Notes: a model not told the origin generated them from the letters alone. 64,000 nt of DNA from Algoriphagus boritolerans DSM 17298 = JCM 18970 (GCF_900108085.1 NZ_FNVR01000017.1:10212-74211), one strand, 5' to 3'; shown: positions 20,019-29,317, counted from the first letter of the stretch. Numbers and translations: made by a program.

Positions 20019-20918
20019 TTAGAGGTCCCTCGTGCTGAAGGTATCTCCCTGCTTCAAATCTCCGGTATCAAATCCTTTTCTGAACCATTTCATCCGCTGG
20101 GCTGAGGTGCCATGAGTGAAAGAGTCAGGTACTACCCGTCCTGTGGATTGTTTCTGCAGTCTGTCATCGCCAATTGCATTGGCTGCATTCAGCGCTTCTT
20201 CCAAATCTCCTGCTTCCATCATTCCTACATTTCGCTGACTATGATGCGCCCACACCCCAGCTAGAAAATCAGCCTGAAGCTCCAACCGGACTGAATTTAG
20301 ATTATATTCCTTTTCACTGACTTTTCCCCGAAGACTGTGAACTTCATCTGTGATTCCCATGATTTTTTGGATATGATGACCTACTTCATGCGCAATCACA
20401 TAGGCATAAGCAAAATCACCCCCGACCCGGAGTTTGGATTCCATATCCTCAAAAAAGCTCAAGTCAATGTACAATTTCTCATCAGCAGGACAATAAAACG
20501 GGCCAGTCGCACTCGATGCTGACCCACAGGCAGATGAAACCGAACCGGTATACAGCACTAAAGTAGGTTCTCGATAATCTTGCAACAACTCATTCCAAAC
20601 CACTTCGGTATCTGCTAGGATGGTAGCCGAAAATTGGGCCAATTCATCCTCTTCGGCAGTCGGAGTGTAATTGGATTCAGTGGTAAAGCCCTGACCACCC
20701 CCTGTAATTAATCCACTTAATAGATTGAGCGGATTGTATCCCATCACAATCGACCCAACTATAAAAATGCCCGCGATGATCATCCCGGTTTTGGAAAAAA
20801 GAAGTTTCAACAATGGACCTAAGAGCAATGGATTAAAACCACCTGCTCCCATTTTTGGACCACCTTGTCCCCGTCTGTCATCTACATTGGAGCTTTGTCT
20901 TCTTCCTTGCCATTTCAT
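20019..20918 (-). CDS. Neutral zinc metallopeptidase, YpfJ family
   Basis: A 299-residue protein of the YpfJ/zinc metallopeptidase family. The N-terminus is basic and glycine-rich (MKWQGRRQSSNVDDRRGQGG), followed by one membrane helix (about residues 39-60) and a large extracytoplasmic domain. The zinc motif is VIAHEVGHHIQ, and a later LELQADFLAGVWAHH supplies the third ligand region. CGSASSATGPFYCPADEKLYIDLSFF is typical of the family. Target proteins are unknown. Length and ends match complete members. It is transcribed alone, convergent with the Nramp gene. Confidence 0.92.
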   Translation of the reverse strand: MKWQGRRQSSNVDDRRGQGGPKMGAGGFNPLLLGPLLKLLFSKTGMIIAGIFIVGSIVMGYNPLNLLSGLITGGGQGFTTESNYTPTAEEDELAQFSATILADTEVVWNELLQDYREPTLVLYTGSVSSACGSASSATGPFYCPADEKLYIDLSFFEDMESKLRVGGDFAYAYVIAHEVGHHIQKIMGITDEVHSLRGKVSEKEYNLNSVRLELQADFLAGVWAHHSQRNVGMMEAGDLEEALNAANAIGDDRLQKQSTGRVVPDSFTHGTSAQRMKWFRKGFDTGDLKQGDTFSTRDL

Positions 20919-21021
20919 ACTGTATAAAAGATTAGAATTAGGTTAAAATTAACCAAATTGAAAGCTGGAAAAACCATTAAAATGGATTTTCAGAAATAAT
21001 TATTTAAAAAACCCAAAACCT

Positions 21022-21765
21022 ATGACCCTCAAACTTATCGTGAGTGCACTGGCACTTCTAATTTCCGTGTCTGTAACGGCACAGGAGGCTTCTTATTTAG
21101 GAACAAAAGCCCCAAAAGGTGCAAAAGTATACCTGGATGGCACAGCCAAATCATTACATAAAAACTGGAAATACTGGGAAGGCCCACGCTTTTCGGCTGA
21201 GATGCCCATCAAATGGCCGGAAGTGACCGATCCGGTAGACGGTGGCAAAGCAATCAGCAGCAACGATCCTGCAGGAGCGGGAGGAAAATATGGTGCCGCA
21301 GATATTGTGACCAAGGATGAGTTTCGTGACTTCGAAGCCCATGTGGAGTTTTTGATCAAAAAAGAGGGTGGCAACAGCGGAGTCTATCTTCAAAACCGGT
21401 ACGAAATCCAAATCTTGGATGGAGACTACGGCCTGCATGGCTTGGCCGCAGTGATCAATGAGCATCTTCCAACATCCGAAGAATACAATGGCACGGGGAA
21501 TTGGAATGCCTATGACATTAAATTCCGCGCAGCGCGATTTGTAAATGGTCAGTTGACTGAAAAGGCTCGGGTTACCATCCATTTCAACGGAGTAAAAATT
21601 CACGATGATGTGGAAATCCAGCAGGTATGGGGGGGTCCAAACTCAGGAATTGATGGAGGAAATGACGGTGGAAAAGGGATTACAGATACTCCGGGAGGAT
21701 TGAAGCTTCAGGCTGAAGGACACGAGGTGTTGTATCGGAATATTTGGATCAAACCGGTGAAGTGA
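21022..21765 (+). CDS. Secreted DUF1080 (3-keto-disaccharide hydrolase-like) protein
   Basis: A 247-residue secreted protein with a clear Sec signal (LKLIVSALALLISVSVTAQ). The body is a single DUF1080 domain, a concanavalin-like beta-sandwich now linked to hydrolysis of 3-keto-glycosides: FRDFEAHVEFLIKKEGGNSGVYLQNRYEIQILD is the diagnostic block, and the C-terminal KLQAEGHEVLYRNIWIKPV closes the sandwich. Complete by length. It likely acts on plant or glycan fragments in the periplasm or outside the cell. No carbohydrate genes are next to it. Confidence 0.88.
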   Translation: MTLKLIVSALALLISVSVTAQEASYLGTKAPKGAKVYLDGTAKSLHKNWKYWEGPRFSAEMPIKWPEVTDPVDGGKAISSNDPAGAGGKYGAADIVTKDEFRDFEAHVEFLIKKEGGNSGVYLQNRYEIQILDGDYGLHGLAAVINEHLPTSEEYNGTGNWNAYDIKFRAARFVNGQLTEKARVTIHFNGVKIHDDVEIQQVWGGPNSGIDGGNDGGKGITDTPGGLKLQAEGHEVLYRNIWIKPVK

Positions 21766-21931
21766 TTGGTTTTCAACGGACTGTGATCAGTGATCAATGT
21801 ATTCAGACACAGTGGGCAGATTGTAAGTATGAAGTATAAAGTTTGAAAGCTGAAATGGCAGAGTTTAATCGTCTGTAGACAACTTACCCCTCACGACTTA
21901 CACAATCTTCACTGCGACTGATCACTTCTTC
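21766..21931. repeat. Island of short degenerate repeated words
   Basis: No gene. The stretch consists of near-repeats such as GTGATCAGTGATCAATG (21783), GTAAGTATGAAGTATAAAG (21824) and TCACGACTTACACAATC followed by TTCACTGCGACTGATCACTTC. Units of 7-9 bp recur with small changes. Similar islands of different wording occur elsewhere in this window. Confidence 0.45.
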
Positions 21932-22324
21932 CTAAAATCCCCCTCTAATCGTATCCGCGACCTCCGCCAATTCCTCAGCTGTAAGCTTCAATTTTGGTCG
22001 GGTAAAATTGATATCATCCATCGTCCTTAAGGGTACTAAATGAATGTGTACATGGGGAACTTCCAGTCCAATGACGGCCACACCGATGCGGGTGCACTTG
22101 ATCGTTCTGTCCATGGCTTTGGCCACTTGCTGCGCAAAAAGATGAAGTCCTGCCAGCTCATTTGGCTCCATGTTGAAGATGTAGTCTACCTCTTTTTTGG
22201 GTACCACGAGTACATGGCCTTTTACCAAAGGCATGATATCCAAAAATGCGATGTGATGCTCGTCCTCGCTGATGATTTGCGCGGGAATTTCCCGATTGAT
22301 GATTTTGGTGAAGATGGTTGCCAT
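21932..22324 (-). CDS. HIT family nucleotide hydrolase/transferase
   Basis: A 130-residue protein of the histidine triad family, HINT branch. The signature HVHIHLVPL (near residue 96) supplies the three histidines of the active site, which cleaves nucleoside phosphoramidates or dinucleotides. The N-terminal TIFTKIINREIPAQIISED is typical. It lies 42 nt after greA on the same strand, but a strong hairpin with a T-run sits in that gap, so its expression from the greA promoter must pass a terminator. Confidence 0.93.
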   Translation of the reverse strand: MATIFTKIINREIPAQIISEDEHHIAFLDIMPLVKGHVLVVPKKEVDYIFNMEPNELAGLHLFAQQVAKAMDRTIKCTRIGVAVIGLEVPHVHIHLVPLRTMDDINFTRPKLKLTAEELAEVADTIRGGF

Positions 22325-22333
22325 ATTTTTCGC

Positions 22334-22359
22334 AAAAAAAATCCCGGAAAAATCCGGGA
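22334..22359 (-). terminator. Terminator between greA and the HIT gene
   Basis: On the minus strand TCCCGGA (22353-22359) pairs with TCCGGGA (22342-22348) around a 4-nt loop and is followed by eight T residues. The HIT start codon lies only 10 nt beyond the T-run. Confidence 0.85.
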
Positions 22360-22366
22360 CAGGTGA

Positions 22367-22840
22367 TTAATAGGTAATATCCAGGATTTCAAACTGTAGT
22401 TCTCCTGCCGGGGCATTGATAGTAGCAATATCGCCAATGACTTTGCCAACCAAACCTCTGCCAAAAGGAGAAGCCAGGGAGATTTTCCCAGCTTTCAGGT
22501 CGGCTTCTTCTTCTGAAACCAACTTGTAGCTTACAGTCATTCCATTCTTTACGTTTTTGATTTTCACTGTGGAAAGAATTCCGACTTTGGACGTATCCAT
22601 TTGTGAATTATCCAGGATTCTGGCATTTCCAACGACAGCTTCCAGTTTGGCGATTTTAAGTTCCAATAGCCCTTGCGCATCTTTGGCGGCATCGTATTCG
22701 GCGTTTTCACTCAGGTCACCTTTATCTCTCGCTTCGGCGATTTGCCTTGCAATATCCTGTCGACCTTTCCCCTTCAATTCCTGAAGTTCGTCTTTCAATT
22801 TCTTAAGTCCCTCTTCGGTGTAATATTGTACTTTTGACAT
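22367..22840 (-). CDS. greA: Transcription elongation factor GreA
   Basis: A 157-residue Gre factor that rescues backtracked RNA polymerase by stimulating transcript cleavage. The N-terminal coiled coil contains the acidic tip DLSENAEYDAAK, and the C-terminal FKBP-like domain has SPFGRGLVGKVIGD. The start is the ATG ending at 22840 (MSKVQYYTEEGLKKLKDEL); a start at 22867 would add nine atypical residues. The gene is bracketed by two terminators and is probably transcribed alone, or with the HIT gene by read-through. Confidence 0.95.
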   Translation of the reverse strand: MSKVQYYTEEGLKKLKDELQELKGKGRQDIARQIAEARDKGDLSENAEYDAAKDAQGLLELKIAKLEAVVGNARILDNSQMDTSKVGILSTVKIKNVKNGMTVSYKLVSEEEADLKAGKISLASPFGRGLVGKVIGDIATINAPAGELQFEILDITY

Positions 22841-22871
22841 AGCTTTAATTCTTTTCGAAAGGCACAAAAAA

Positions 22872-22907
22872 CAAAGTAACGGTCACGTGGTGGAGACCGT
22901 TACTTTG
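22872..22907 (-). terminator. Terminator after the 2-hydroxyacid dehydrogenase gene
   Basis: CAAAGTAACGGTC (22872-22884) and GACCGTTACTTTG (22895-22907) form a perfect 13-bp stem with a 10-nt loop. On the minus strand it is followed by a T-rich stretch. It ends the rsmA-mgtE-dehydrogenase transcript 90 nt after the stop codon. Confidence 0.88.
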
Positions 22908-22996
22908 CTTTTTCGCTTATTTTATGCTCAAAGATAAGAAAGGTTTCCGACAAAGCAAGTCTAAAAAATTGTTCCTGCTTTTCAAAAAGCCATATT

Positions 22997-23929
22997 TCAT
23001 TCACTGAAGGCCTTTCGTATCTTTTTTGCCAGCACCTTGTTGATTTTCTCATAAGACTCAAAAGTCCATCCTGCGACATGCGGCGAAAAGATCACATTTT
23101 CGCGTTGAGCGAGTTTTTGAAATTCAGCTTTTTGCTCCGGAGAAAAGTGCTTAAACTTCTCATTTTCCAGCACGTCCAAAACCGCCCCACGTAAGATTCC
23201 CTGATCCAATGCGGTATTCAGCGTAGCAAAACTAATCACTTCTCCCCTTGCAGTATTGATCAGCCAAAAAGGCTTGGCAAAGCTGACCAATTCTTCCAAA
23301 GTGAAGAAATTACGGGTCTCAGCAGTGAGTGGCACATGAATGCTCAGAATATCCGCTTCGGATTTAAGTTTTTCCCAGATGACTTCCTGCACAGCATCGG
23401 ATCCGAAGTCCACCTTGTATTTATCGTAGGCCAGGATTTTAACTCCAAAGCCACTCAATCGCTTGGAAAAAGCACGACCCATATTGCCAAAGCCCATGAT
23501 CCCCACGGTTTTTCCCTTGAGCTCATGACCCCGGTTTCCTTCCCTATCCCAGATTCCTTTTCTTACTTCGGAGTCAGCTTTGATGAGTTGATTTAAAAGT
23601 GTCAACAAGCCTCCAACTGCATGTTCGGCGACAGCATCCCTGTTGCCTTTTGCAGCATGAAAGAGCTTGACTCCTCTCTCGACCATATAATCCAGATCGA
23701 TCTGATCCAACCCCGCACCAGCCCTTCCGATAAACTTCAGGTTGACGGCCTTTTCCAGGAGCTCCCGATCCATGGGGGTTTTGGACCTGATAATCATCCC
23801 TTCAAATTCAGCTACGGTTTCCAGAATTTCGGCTCGGGTGATCTTGGGAAAATACGCTACTTGATGCCCCTGCTTGGAAAGCATTGGCACTATGCTCGGG
23901 TGCATTTCGTCAATTATCAGGATTTTCAT
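22997..23929 (-). CDS. D-2-hydroxyacid dehydrogenase (SerA-like)
   Basis: A 310-residue NAD-dependent dehydrogenase of the D-isomer family. The Rossmann motif is GIMGFGNMGRAF (about residue 145), followed by the conserved DILSIHVPLT, LINTARGEV (substrate Arg) and HVAGWTFES with the catalytic His. The catalytic Glu lies in VLDVLENE. It resembles 3-phosphoglycerate dehydrogenase but lacks the C-terminal ACT domain, so phosphoglycerate, glycerate or another 2-keto acid are all possible. The gene begins 4 nt after the mgtE stop, placing it in the rsmA-mgtE transcript. Confidence 0.9.
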   Translation of the reverse strand: MKILIIDEMHPSIVPMLSKQGHQVAYFPKITRAEILETVAEFEGMIIRSKTPMDRELLEKAVNLKFIGRAGAGLDQIDLDYMVERGVKLFHAAKGNRDAVAEHAVGGLLTLLNQLIKADSEVRKGIWDREGNRGHELKGKTVGIMGFGNMGRAFSKRLSGFGVKILAYDKYKVDFGSDAVQEVIWEKLKSEADILSIHVPLTAETRNFFTLEELVSFAKPFWLINTARGEVISFATLNTALDQGILRGAVLDVLENEKFKHFSPEQKAEFQKLAQRENVIFSPHVAGWTFESYEKINKVLAKKIRKAFSE

Positions 23930-23933
23930 TTTC

Positions 23934-25301
23934 TTATAAATTCAGCAAAGACATTGCGACCAAAAAATAGACTGCTAAACCAATTAAATCGTTGGCTGTG
24001 GTAATAAAGGGGCCTGAGGCCAAGGCGGGATTAATCCCAAATCGGTCCAAGACCAATGGGGTGAATGTTCCCATAAAGGAAGCTAGAACTACAACCGAAA
24101 AGAGGGCGATCGATACCACCATGGCAAACTTGACCTCATTTCCATAGAACAATACCACCATGCCAAATACAAAGGAAGCCAACACCAAGCCGTTGATCAC
24201 AGCGACCAATAGTCCTTTCACAAATCGCCGGGAAAGGCTGTCATCAAATGCGGATTTATTAGCCAAAGACTGCACTACCAGCGTAGAGGACTGAATTCCA
24301 ACGTTTCCACCTGTCGCTGTAATCAGTGGAATAAAGAATGCCAAAGCGGTAACTTTTGCCAATCCCTCCTCAAAAAAGCCGATAAACCCTGCACCAAAAA
24401 GCCCTCCGATAATGCCAATCATCAACCAGGGGAGTCTTGCTTTGGTGAGTTTATAGACGCTATCGTATTCATCGACCTGATCCGAGATACCCGACATTGC
24501 CTGAATATCCTCATCTGCCTCTTCCTGTACGACGTCCAGAATATCATCGACAGTGATCCGACCTACGAGCTTGTTTTTTGCATTGATTACCGGTACCGAT
24601 TCCAAGTCATACTTTCTCATCACAGAGGCCACTTCCTCCTGATCCATATGAACCGGAACCGAAATCACATCTTCATCGTAGATGTCTTCGATTTTCGTGT
24701 CTGATCCTGCCAGGATAATTTTTTTGAGCGAAACTCGCCCCAATAAATGCTGCCTGTTGTCGACAACATAGATGGAGTAAATTTTTTCCACGTTTTCGGC
24801 CTGTCGGCGGATCTCATTGATCGTCTGAACGATATTCCAGTTTTTATTGGCACGGATAAATTCCTTGGCCATGATACCACCTGCGGTATCTTCCTCATAG
24901 CGAAGGAGTTCGAGTATTTGCTCTGATTTGACCCTATCATGAAATTCCGAAATAACTGCTTCCCGATCCTTTTCAGACAGAAGATTTAGAATATCCGCAC
25001 CGTCATCAGAGTCCATGAGCTCAATCCAGGCAGCGATTTCCACGTTTTCAAACTCTTTCAAAACTTTGAAAAGCGTGACCTCATCCAACTCAATCAGAAT
25101 ATCAGCCGCAAGTTGCTTTTCGAGCAGGCGGAGCACATACACTGACTCCTGCATGCTCAATTCGTCAAGAATCGCTGCAATATCGGCGACGTTTACGCCT
25201 TCTAGTGACTCTCTAATGAAATCAACATCCTCTTGCTCAATCCCCAACCGGAGACTTTCCAGGTATTCCTTGGATAATTCAAACTGCTTAATTGCCTCCA
25301 C
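23934..25301 (-). CDS. mgtE: Magnesium transporter MgtE
   Basis: A 455-residue magnesium channel. The N-terminal MgtE domain is built of short helices (LESLRLGIEQEDVDFIRESLEG onward, to about residue 130), then two CBS domains (SIYVVDNRQHLLGRVSL and VPVINAKNKLVGRITVDDILDV) that sense cytosolic magnesium, a plug helix and five membrane helices. The pore region contains PLITATGGNVGIQSSTLVVQ and GPFITTANDLIGLAVYF, with the conserved Asp for magnesium. Complete. Its start overlaps the end of rsmA by 14 nt. Confidence 0.95.
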   Translation of the reverse strand: MEAIKQFELSKEYLESLRLGIEQEDVDFIRESLEGVNVADIAAILDELSMQESVYVLRLLEKQLAADILIELDEVTLFKVLKEFENVEIAAWIELMDSDDGADILNLLSEKDREAVISEFHDRVKSEQILELLRYEEDTAGGIMAKEFIRANKNWNIVQTINEIRRQAENVEKIYSIYVVDNRQHLLGRVSLKKIILAGSDTKIEDIYDEDVISVPVHMDQEEVASVMRKYDLESVPVINAKNKLVGRITVDDILDVVQEEADEDIQAMSGISDQVDEYDSVYKLTKARLPWLMIGIIGGLFGAGFIGFFEEGLAKVTALAFFIPLITATGGNVGIQSSTLVVQSLANKSAFDDSLSRRFVKGLLVAVINGLVLASFVFGMVVLFYGNEVKFAMVVSIALFSVVVLASFMGTFTPLVLDRFGINPALASGPFITTANDLIGLAVYFLVAMSLLNL

Positions 25302-26073
25302 GTCCTTCTTTGATTTGTTGAGTCAAAAACACAAAATCAGCCACATCCAACTGCTCCGCACGCTTATCCAAGATGGGATGAGTTTTAAACTCTTCTGTCA
25401 GCTCAAATGATTTCAGCGCGTTTCGAAGTGTTTTTCTTCGCGTACTGAAGCCTCCCTTGACCACTTTAAAGAAAAGCATTTCATCGCAATCCAGTTTTTC
25501 CACCGAGTTTCTGGTTAAGCGAATCACTCCAGAATTCACCTTTGGAGGAGGATCAAATACCGTAGGAGGCACAGTGAACAGGTACTCGATGTCATACCAC
25601 GCCTGCAAAAGCACAGACAAAATCCCATAGTCCTTGTTCCCTTTGGGCGAAGCAATCCGCATCGCCACTTCTTTTTGCAGCATACAGACCACTTCAGTGA
25701 CGCGATCTTTCTCTTCGAGTACTTTGAAGAAAATCTGGGAAGAAATATTGTAGGGAAAATTACCTGCTATGGAATATTTTTCCGGCAGAACACGTGACGC
25801 ATCATACTTCAGATAATCTCCCTCGATGATTCGATCTCCCAACTCCGGGTACTTCTTATGCAAGTAAGCGATACTTTCTCTGTCAATCTCGATGAGGTAA
25901 AGTTCCTGGGGATTTTTCAGAAGATAATCAGTCAATACTCCCATGCCGGGACCGATTTCAAGGACTTTATTTACTCCATCATGGCCCCTGACTGCCTTTG
26001 CTATACGCTCAGCGATGCTCAAGTCAGTCAGAAAATGCTGTCCAAGATGCTTTTTAGGTTTGACTTTTTCCAT
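25288..26073 (-). CDS. rsmA: 16S rRNA dimethyladenosine transferase RsmA (KsgA)
   Basis: A 261-residue enzyme that dimethylates two adjacent adenines near the 3' end of 16S rRNA late in 30S assembly. MEKVKPKKHLGQHFL is the typical start, GPGMGVLTDYLL the SAM-binding motif and AGNFPYNISSQI the catalytic NxPY motif; the C-terminal helical domain is present (FSTRRKTLRNALK). The ATG ending at 26073 is chosen because it begins this consensus; a start at 26163 adds 30 unrelated residues. It is divergent from pdxA, the neighbour it often has in other bacteria. Confidence 0.95.
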   Translation of the reverse strand: MEKVKPKKHLGQHFLTDLSIAERIAKAVRGHDGVNKVLEIGPGMGVLTDYLLKNPQELYLIEIDRESIAYLHKKYPELGDRIIEGDYLKYDASRVLPEKYSIAGNFPYNISSQIFFKVLEEKDRVTEVVCMLQKEVAMRIASPKGNKDYGILSVLLQAWYDIEYLFTVPPTVFDPPPKVNSGVIRLTRNSVEKLDCDEMLFFKVVKGGFSTRRKTLRNALKSFELTEEFKTHPILDKRAEQLDVADFVFLTQQIKEGRGGN

Positions 26074-26178
26074 CCTTAGGCTGAGATAAATTTTTATAAC
26101 TTGCAGGCCTAAAAATAAGGGAATATTCCTAAAGGTTCGGGAAATTTGTCCCCGTCTACTCATCCATCAGACTATAAA

Positions 26179-27201
26179 ATGAACGTCAGAAAACAAAAAC
26201 CCATCATAGGTATCAGCATCGGAGACATCAATGGTATCGGAGTTGAAGTCACATTGAAGGCATTGTCCGACAATCGGGTTTACCAGTCTTTCACTCCGGT
26301 GATCTATGGCCATGGGAAAGTGATTACTTTCTACCGAAAGCTGATGAGTTTGGAGGATTTCAATTTTACCCAGATTCGTACCTTGGATGAAATCCAGCAT
26401 CGAAAAGTAAACGTGATCAACGTCATGGAAGAATCTCCTGAGGTGATCCCGGGAATAGAAACCATTGAGGCTTCGAAAATGGCATTGGAGGCTCTCAAGG
26501 CTGCTGTTGCTGACTTGAGAGATGGAAAAATCCAGGCTTTAGTCACCGCCCCTTTAAATAAAAGTAACATCAATTCTGAAGATTTTCATTTTATAGGACA
26601 TACTGAGTTTATCACAGAGTCAGTTGGTGCCAAAGATAGCTTGATGATGATGGTAGACGATCAATTCCGAGTGGCCATGGTTACAGGACACCTTCCGCTT
26701 GCCAAGGTGCCTGAGAGCATCACCAAGGATAAAATCATTAAAAAATCCACTATTTTTCTTAAGAGTTTGGAAGAGGATTTTGGGATAAACAAACCAAAAA
26801 TTGCTGTACTTGGATTAAATCCTCATGCCGGTGAGGATGGTCTATTGGGTGAAGAGGAGGAAAAAATCATCAAACCTGCAATCAAAGAACTTAAGGATCA
26901 AAACAAATACATTTTTGGACCTTATCCAGCAGACGGCTTTTTTGGAATGATGCATCAACAAAAGTTTGACGGAGTACTTGCCATGTACCACGATCAGGGA
27001 CTGATCCCATTCAAGTCAATCGCATTCAGTTCAGGGGTCAATTTCACGGCAGGATTACCTGTAATCCGCACTTCGCCGGACCATGGCACAGCGTATAATA
27101 TTGCCGGTAAAAATCTGGCGGATGAAGGCTCTATGCGGGCGGCCTTACTGCTTGCTTCAGATATTTTCCAGTTGCATGAAGGAGAGGAAGCAGCGGGTTA
27201 A
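26179..27201 (+). CDS. pdxA: 4-hydroxythreonine-4-phosphate dehydrogenase PdxA
   Basis: A 340-residue enzyme of vitamin B6 synthesis that oxidises 4-phosphohydroxy-threonine with NAD. Seen: IGISIGDINGIGVEV at the N-terminus, FIGHTEF and AMYHDQGLIPFK with metal-binding histidines, and IRTSPDHGTAYNIAG with the third. The ATG at 26179 starts MNVRKQKPIIGISI, closer to the family than a TTG at 26146. It lies 105 nt from divergent rsmA. Length is normal. Confidence 0.95.
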   Translation: MNVRKQKPIIGISIGDINGIGVEVTLKALSDNRVYQSFTPVIYGHGKVITFYRKLMSLEDFNFTQIRTLDEIQHRKVNVINVMEESPEVIPGIETIEASKMALEALKAAVADLRDGKIQALVTAPLNKSNINSEDFHFIGHTEFITESVGAKDSLMMMVDDQFRVAMVTGHLPLAKVPESITKDKIIKKSTIFLKSLEEDFGINKPKIAVLGLNPHAGEDGLLGEEEEKIIKPAIKELKDQNKYIFGPYPADGFFGMMHQQKFDGVLAMYHDQGLIPFKSIAFSSGVNFTAGLPVIRTSPDHGTAYNIAGKNLADEGSMRAALLLASDIFQLHEGEEAAG

Positions 27202-27277
27202 CCTGCTTTTACAAAGAAAAATTGGTAGTAACCAAATATAATTTCAGGTTCTGTTTTAGCTATTTTAAAATAATACC

Positions 27278-27285
27278 TACATTTG
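27278..27285 (+). promoter_or_regulatory. Possible -7 box before the DUF177-rpmF pair
   Basis: TACATTTG matches TAnnTTTG 25 nt before the GTG start at 27311. No clear TTG lies at the correct distance upstream. Confidence 0.35.
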
Positions 27286-27310
27286 CGGACTTAAATCGGG
27301 AGGACAAATC

Positions 27311-27877
27311 GTGAAATTCTGGAAAACCTTTGATATTGAAGTAATTAAGTTCAAAGAAGGAATACACGAGATTGATTTCGAAATTGGCAATTCATTTTTC
27401 CAAAATTTCGAAGACAATGAGATCGTCGAAAAAGGCAACTTGGCTGTACGGGTCATTTTGGATAAAGGTGCAAATTTGATTGAAGTCGGTTTCCATATCA
27501 AGGGAAGTGTTCAATTAACCTGCGACCGTAGCTTAGAAATATTCGATTATCCCTTGGATTTTTCCGAAAAGATGATCTATAAATTTGGTTCTGAAGAAAA
27601 GGAAATAGATGAGGAGGTCTTCATGATCACCAGAGATACTCCGGTAATCAATGTAGCACAACTGATCTATGAGTTTATCTTACTTGCACTTCCACTCAAA
27701 AAAATTCATCCGGACCACCGAAATGAATTGGATGATGAAGAATTGGAAGTAGCGGGCGGCTATGTCTACATCGACGATGAATTAGGCCCAGAGGAAGAAA
27801 GTCCTGAGAGCGGAGAAGAAATCAAGCCCATCGATCCACGATGGGAACAATTAATGAAACTGAAAAAGAAAGAATAA
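27311..27877 (+). CDS. DUF177 (YceD-like) 23S rRNA accumulation protein
   Basis: A 188-residue DUF177 protein, the family of E. coli YceD and plant proteins needed for 23S rRNA build-up. The N-terminal part is beta-rich; VQLTCDRSLEIFDYPLD is the family block (with one cysteine rather than a pair), followed by INVAQLIYEFILLALPLKKIHP and an acidic C-terminal tail ending in DPRWEQLMKLKKK. The start is GTG at 27311. Adjacency to rpmF, 18 nt downstream, is the classic arrangement and supports the call. Confidence 0.9.
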   Translation: MKFWKTFDIEVIKFKEGIHEIDFEIGNSFFQNFEDNEIVEKGNLAVRVILDKGANLIEVGFHIKGSVQLTCDRSLEIFDYPLDFSEKMIYKFGSEEKEIDEEVFMITRDTPVINVAQLIYEFILLALPLKKIHPDHRNELDDEELEVAGGYVYIDDELGPEEESPESGEEIKPIDPRWEQLMKLKKKE

Positions 27878-27895
27878 TCATAAACCACACATAAA

Positions 27896-28087
27896 ATGGC
27901 ACATCCTAAACGAAAAATTTCCAAAACCAGAAGAGATAAAAGAAGAACTCATTATAAACTGGAAGCTCCCGGAATGGCAAAATGTCAAACTACAGGTGAA
28001 ATGCACCTACCACACAGAGCATTTTGGCTTGATGGCAAATTGTACTACAAAGGACAAGTAATCATCGAGAAAGAAGTAAGAGCATAA
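27896..28087 (+). CDS. rpmF: 50S ribosomal protein L32
   Basis: A 63-residue ribosomal protein with the typical basic start [21 protein letters not shown]. It carries only one cysteine (MAKCQTTGE), so the four-cysteine zinc ribbon seen in many L32 proteins is absent; this is a zinc-free form that needs no metal. It follows the DUF177 gene by 18 nt and ends at a terminator. Confidence 0.95.
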   Translation: MAHPKRKISKTRRDKRRTHYKLEAPGMAKCQTTGEMHLPHRAFWLDGKLYYKGQVIIEKEVRA

Positions 28088-28108
28088 TTTCAGCCACGAA
28101 AAAAAATG

Positions 28109-28142
28109 AAAATCCATTCCAAAAAAGGAGTGGATTTTTTTT
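28109..28142 (+). terminator. Intrinsic terminator after rpmF
   Basis: AAAATCCATTCC (28109-28120) pairs with GGAGTGGATTTT (28127-28138), with one T-G wobble and an A-rich loop, followed by a T-run. It separates rpmF from fabH. Confidence 0.88.
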
Positions 28143-28200
28143 GTATAAAACTCAAAACTACTGAATTGCAGCAACTTGAATAGCTCGGTACTCGGAGGTT

Positions 28201-28231
28201 TTGGTGGACAAGGGTCATTATGCTATTTTTG
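28201..28231 (+). promoter_or_regulatory. Bacteroidota-type promoter for fabH-efp
   Basis: TTG at 28201-28203 and TATTTTTG at 28224-28231 are 20 nt apart. Transcription would start near 28237, giving a leader of about 80 nt before the fabH ATG. Confidence 0.5.
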
Positions 28232-28315
28232 ACCTTTCTCTGGATTCCCCCTGGAAAAACTACAACCCAGCTTGAGGTTTTTATCTAGTTAAACACCTCT
28301 TTCAAACTTACAAGA

Positions 28316-29317
28316 ATGGATAAAATCAGAGCCAAAGTCACCGGGATCCAAGGATATGTTCCGGAATACCGATTGACCAATGCAGAACTTGAAAAGCTCG
28401 TGGAGACCAATGATGAATGGATCACCTCGCGCACCGGAATTAAGGAGAGAAGAATCCTTAAGGGCGAAAATCAGGGAACCTCTGTCATGGCTGTAGAAGC
28501 TGTCAAGAGACTGCTTGAAAAAACAAACACCGATCCGCTTGAAATCGAAATGATCGTTTGCGCGACCGTGACGCCTGATCTTCCCTTCCCGGCTACAGCA
28601 AACATTATCGCTGATAAGGTTGGAGCCAAAAAAAGCTTCAGTTTCGATGTAGCGGCCGCTTGCTCTGGATTTTTATACGCCCTTCAGGTAGGAGCTCAGT
28701 TTATCCAGTCAGGCACTCATAAAAAAGTAATCGTGGTAGGTGCCGATAAAATGTCTTCGATCGTAGATTATCAGGATCGGACTACTTGCATTCTTTTTGG
28801 GGACGGTGCCGGTGCAGTCCTGTTGGAGGCAACGACCGAGGAAGAAGGAATCATGGATGCAATTCTTAAATCAGATGGATCAGGCGAACCCTACCTTCAT
28901 ATGAAAGCAGGTGGAAGCAGACGTCCTGCCACTCTGGAAACTGTGGCTGCCCGCGAGCATTTCGCGTATCAGGAAGGTGCCTCAGTCTTTAAATTTGCAG
29001 TTACCAACATGGCAGATGTCAGTGCTGAGGTAATGGAACGAAATGGCCTGAAAGGTGAAGATGTAGCTTGGTTGGTTCCCCACCAAGCAAATAAGCGAAT
29101 CATCGACGCAACAGCCAACCGTATGGGTATCGGATCCGAAAAAGTCATGATGAACATCGAACGCTATGGAAATACTACCGCAGCAACTATTCCGCTTTGC
29201 CTTTGGGAGTATGAAAGCCAATTAAACAAAGGGGATAACCTCATCTTGGCAGCTTTTGGAGGAGGTTTTACCTGGGGTGCCATTTATTTGAAGTGGGCCT
29301 ATGATCCTAAAAAATAA
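28316..29317 (+). CDS. fabH: 3-oxoacyl-ACP synthase III FabH
   Basis: A 333-residue ketosynthase that condenses acetyl-CoA (or a branched acyl-CoA) with malonyl-ACP to start fatty acid synthesis. The catalytic triad is complete: Cys 116 in [11 protein letters not shown], His 256 in VPHQANKRI and Asn 286 in RYGNTTAA. In many genomes plsX stands between rpmF and fabH; here it is missing and a terminator and promoter lie in its place. The efp gene follows 24 nt downstream. Confidence 0.96.
   Translation: MDKIRAKVTGIQGYVPEYRLTNAELEKLVETNDEWITSRTGIKERRILKGENQGTSVMAVEAVKRLLEKTNTDPLEIEMIVCATVTPDLPFPATANIIADKVGAKKSFSFDVAAACSGFLYALQVGAQFIQSGTHKKVIVVGADKMSSIVDYQDRTTCILFGDGAGAVLLEATTEEEGIMDAILKSDGSGEPYLHMKAGGSRRPATLETVAAREHFAYQEGASVFKFAVTNMADVSAEVMERNGLKGEDVAWLVPHQANKRIIDATANRMGIGSEKVMMNIERYGNTTAATIPLCLWEYESQLNKGDNLILAAFGGGFTWGAIYLKWAYDPKK

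Noticed and set aside
28143-28315. A plsX gene between rpmF and fabH
   Set aside because: Only about 170 bp, with a promoter-like site and no coding frame.
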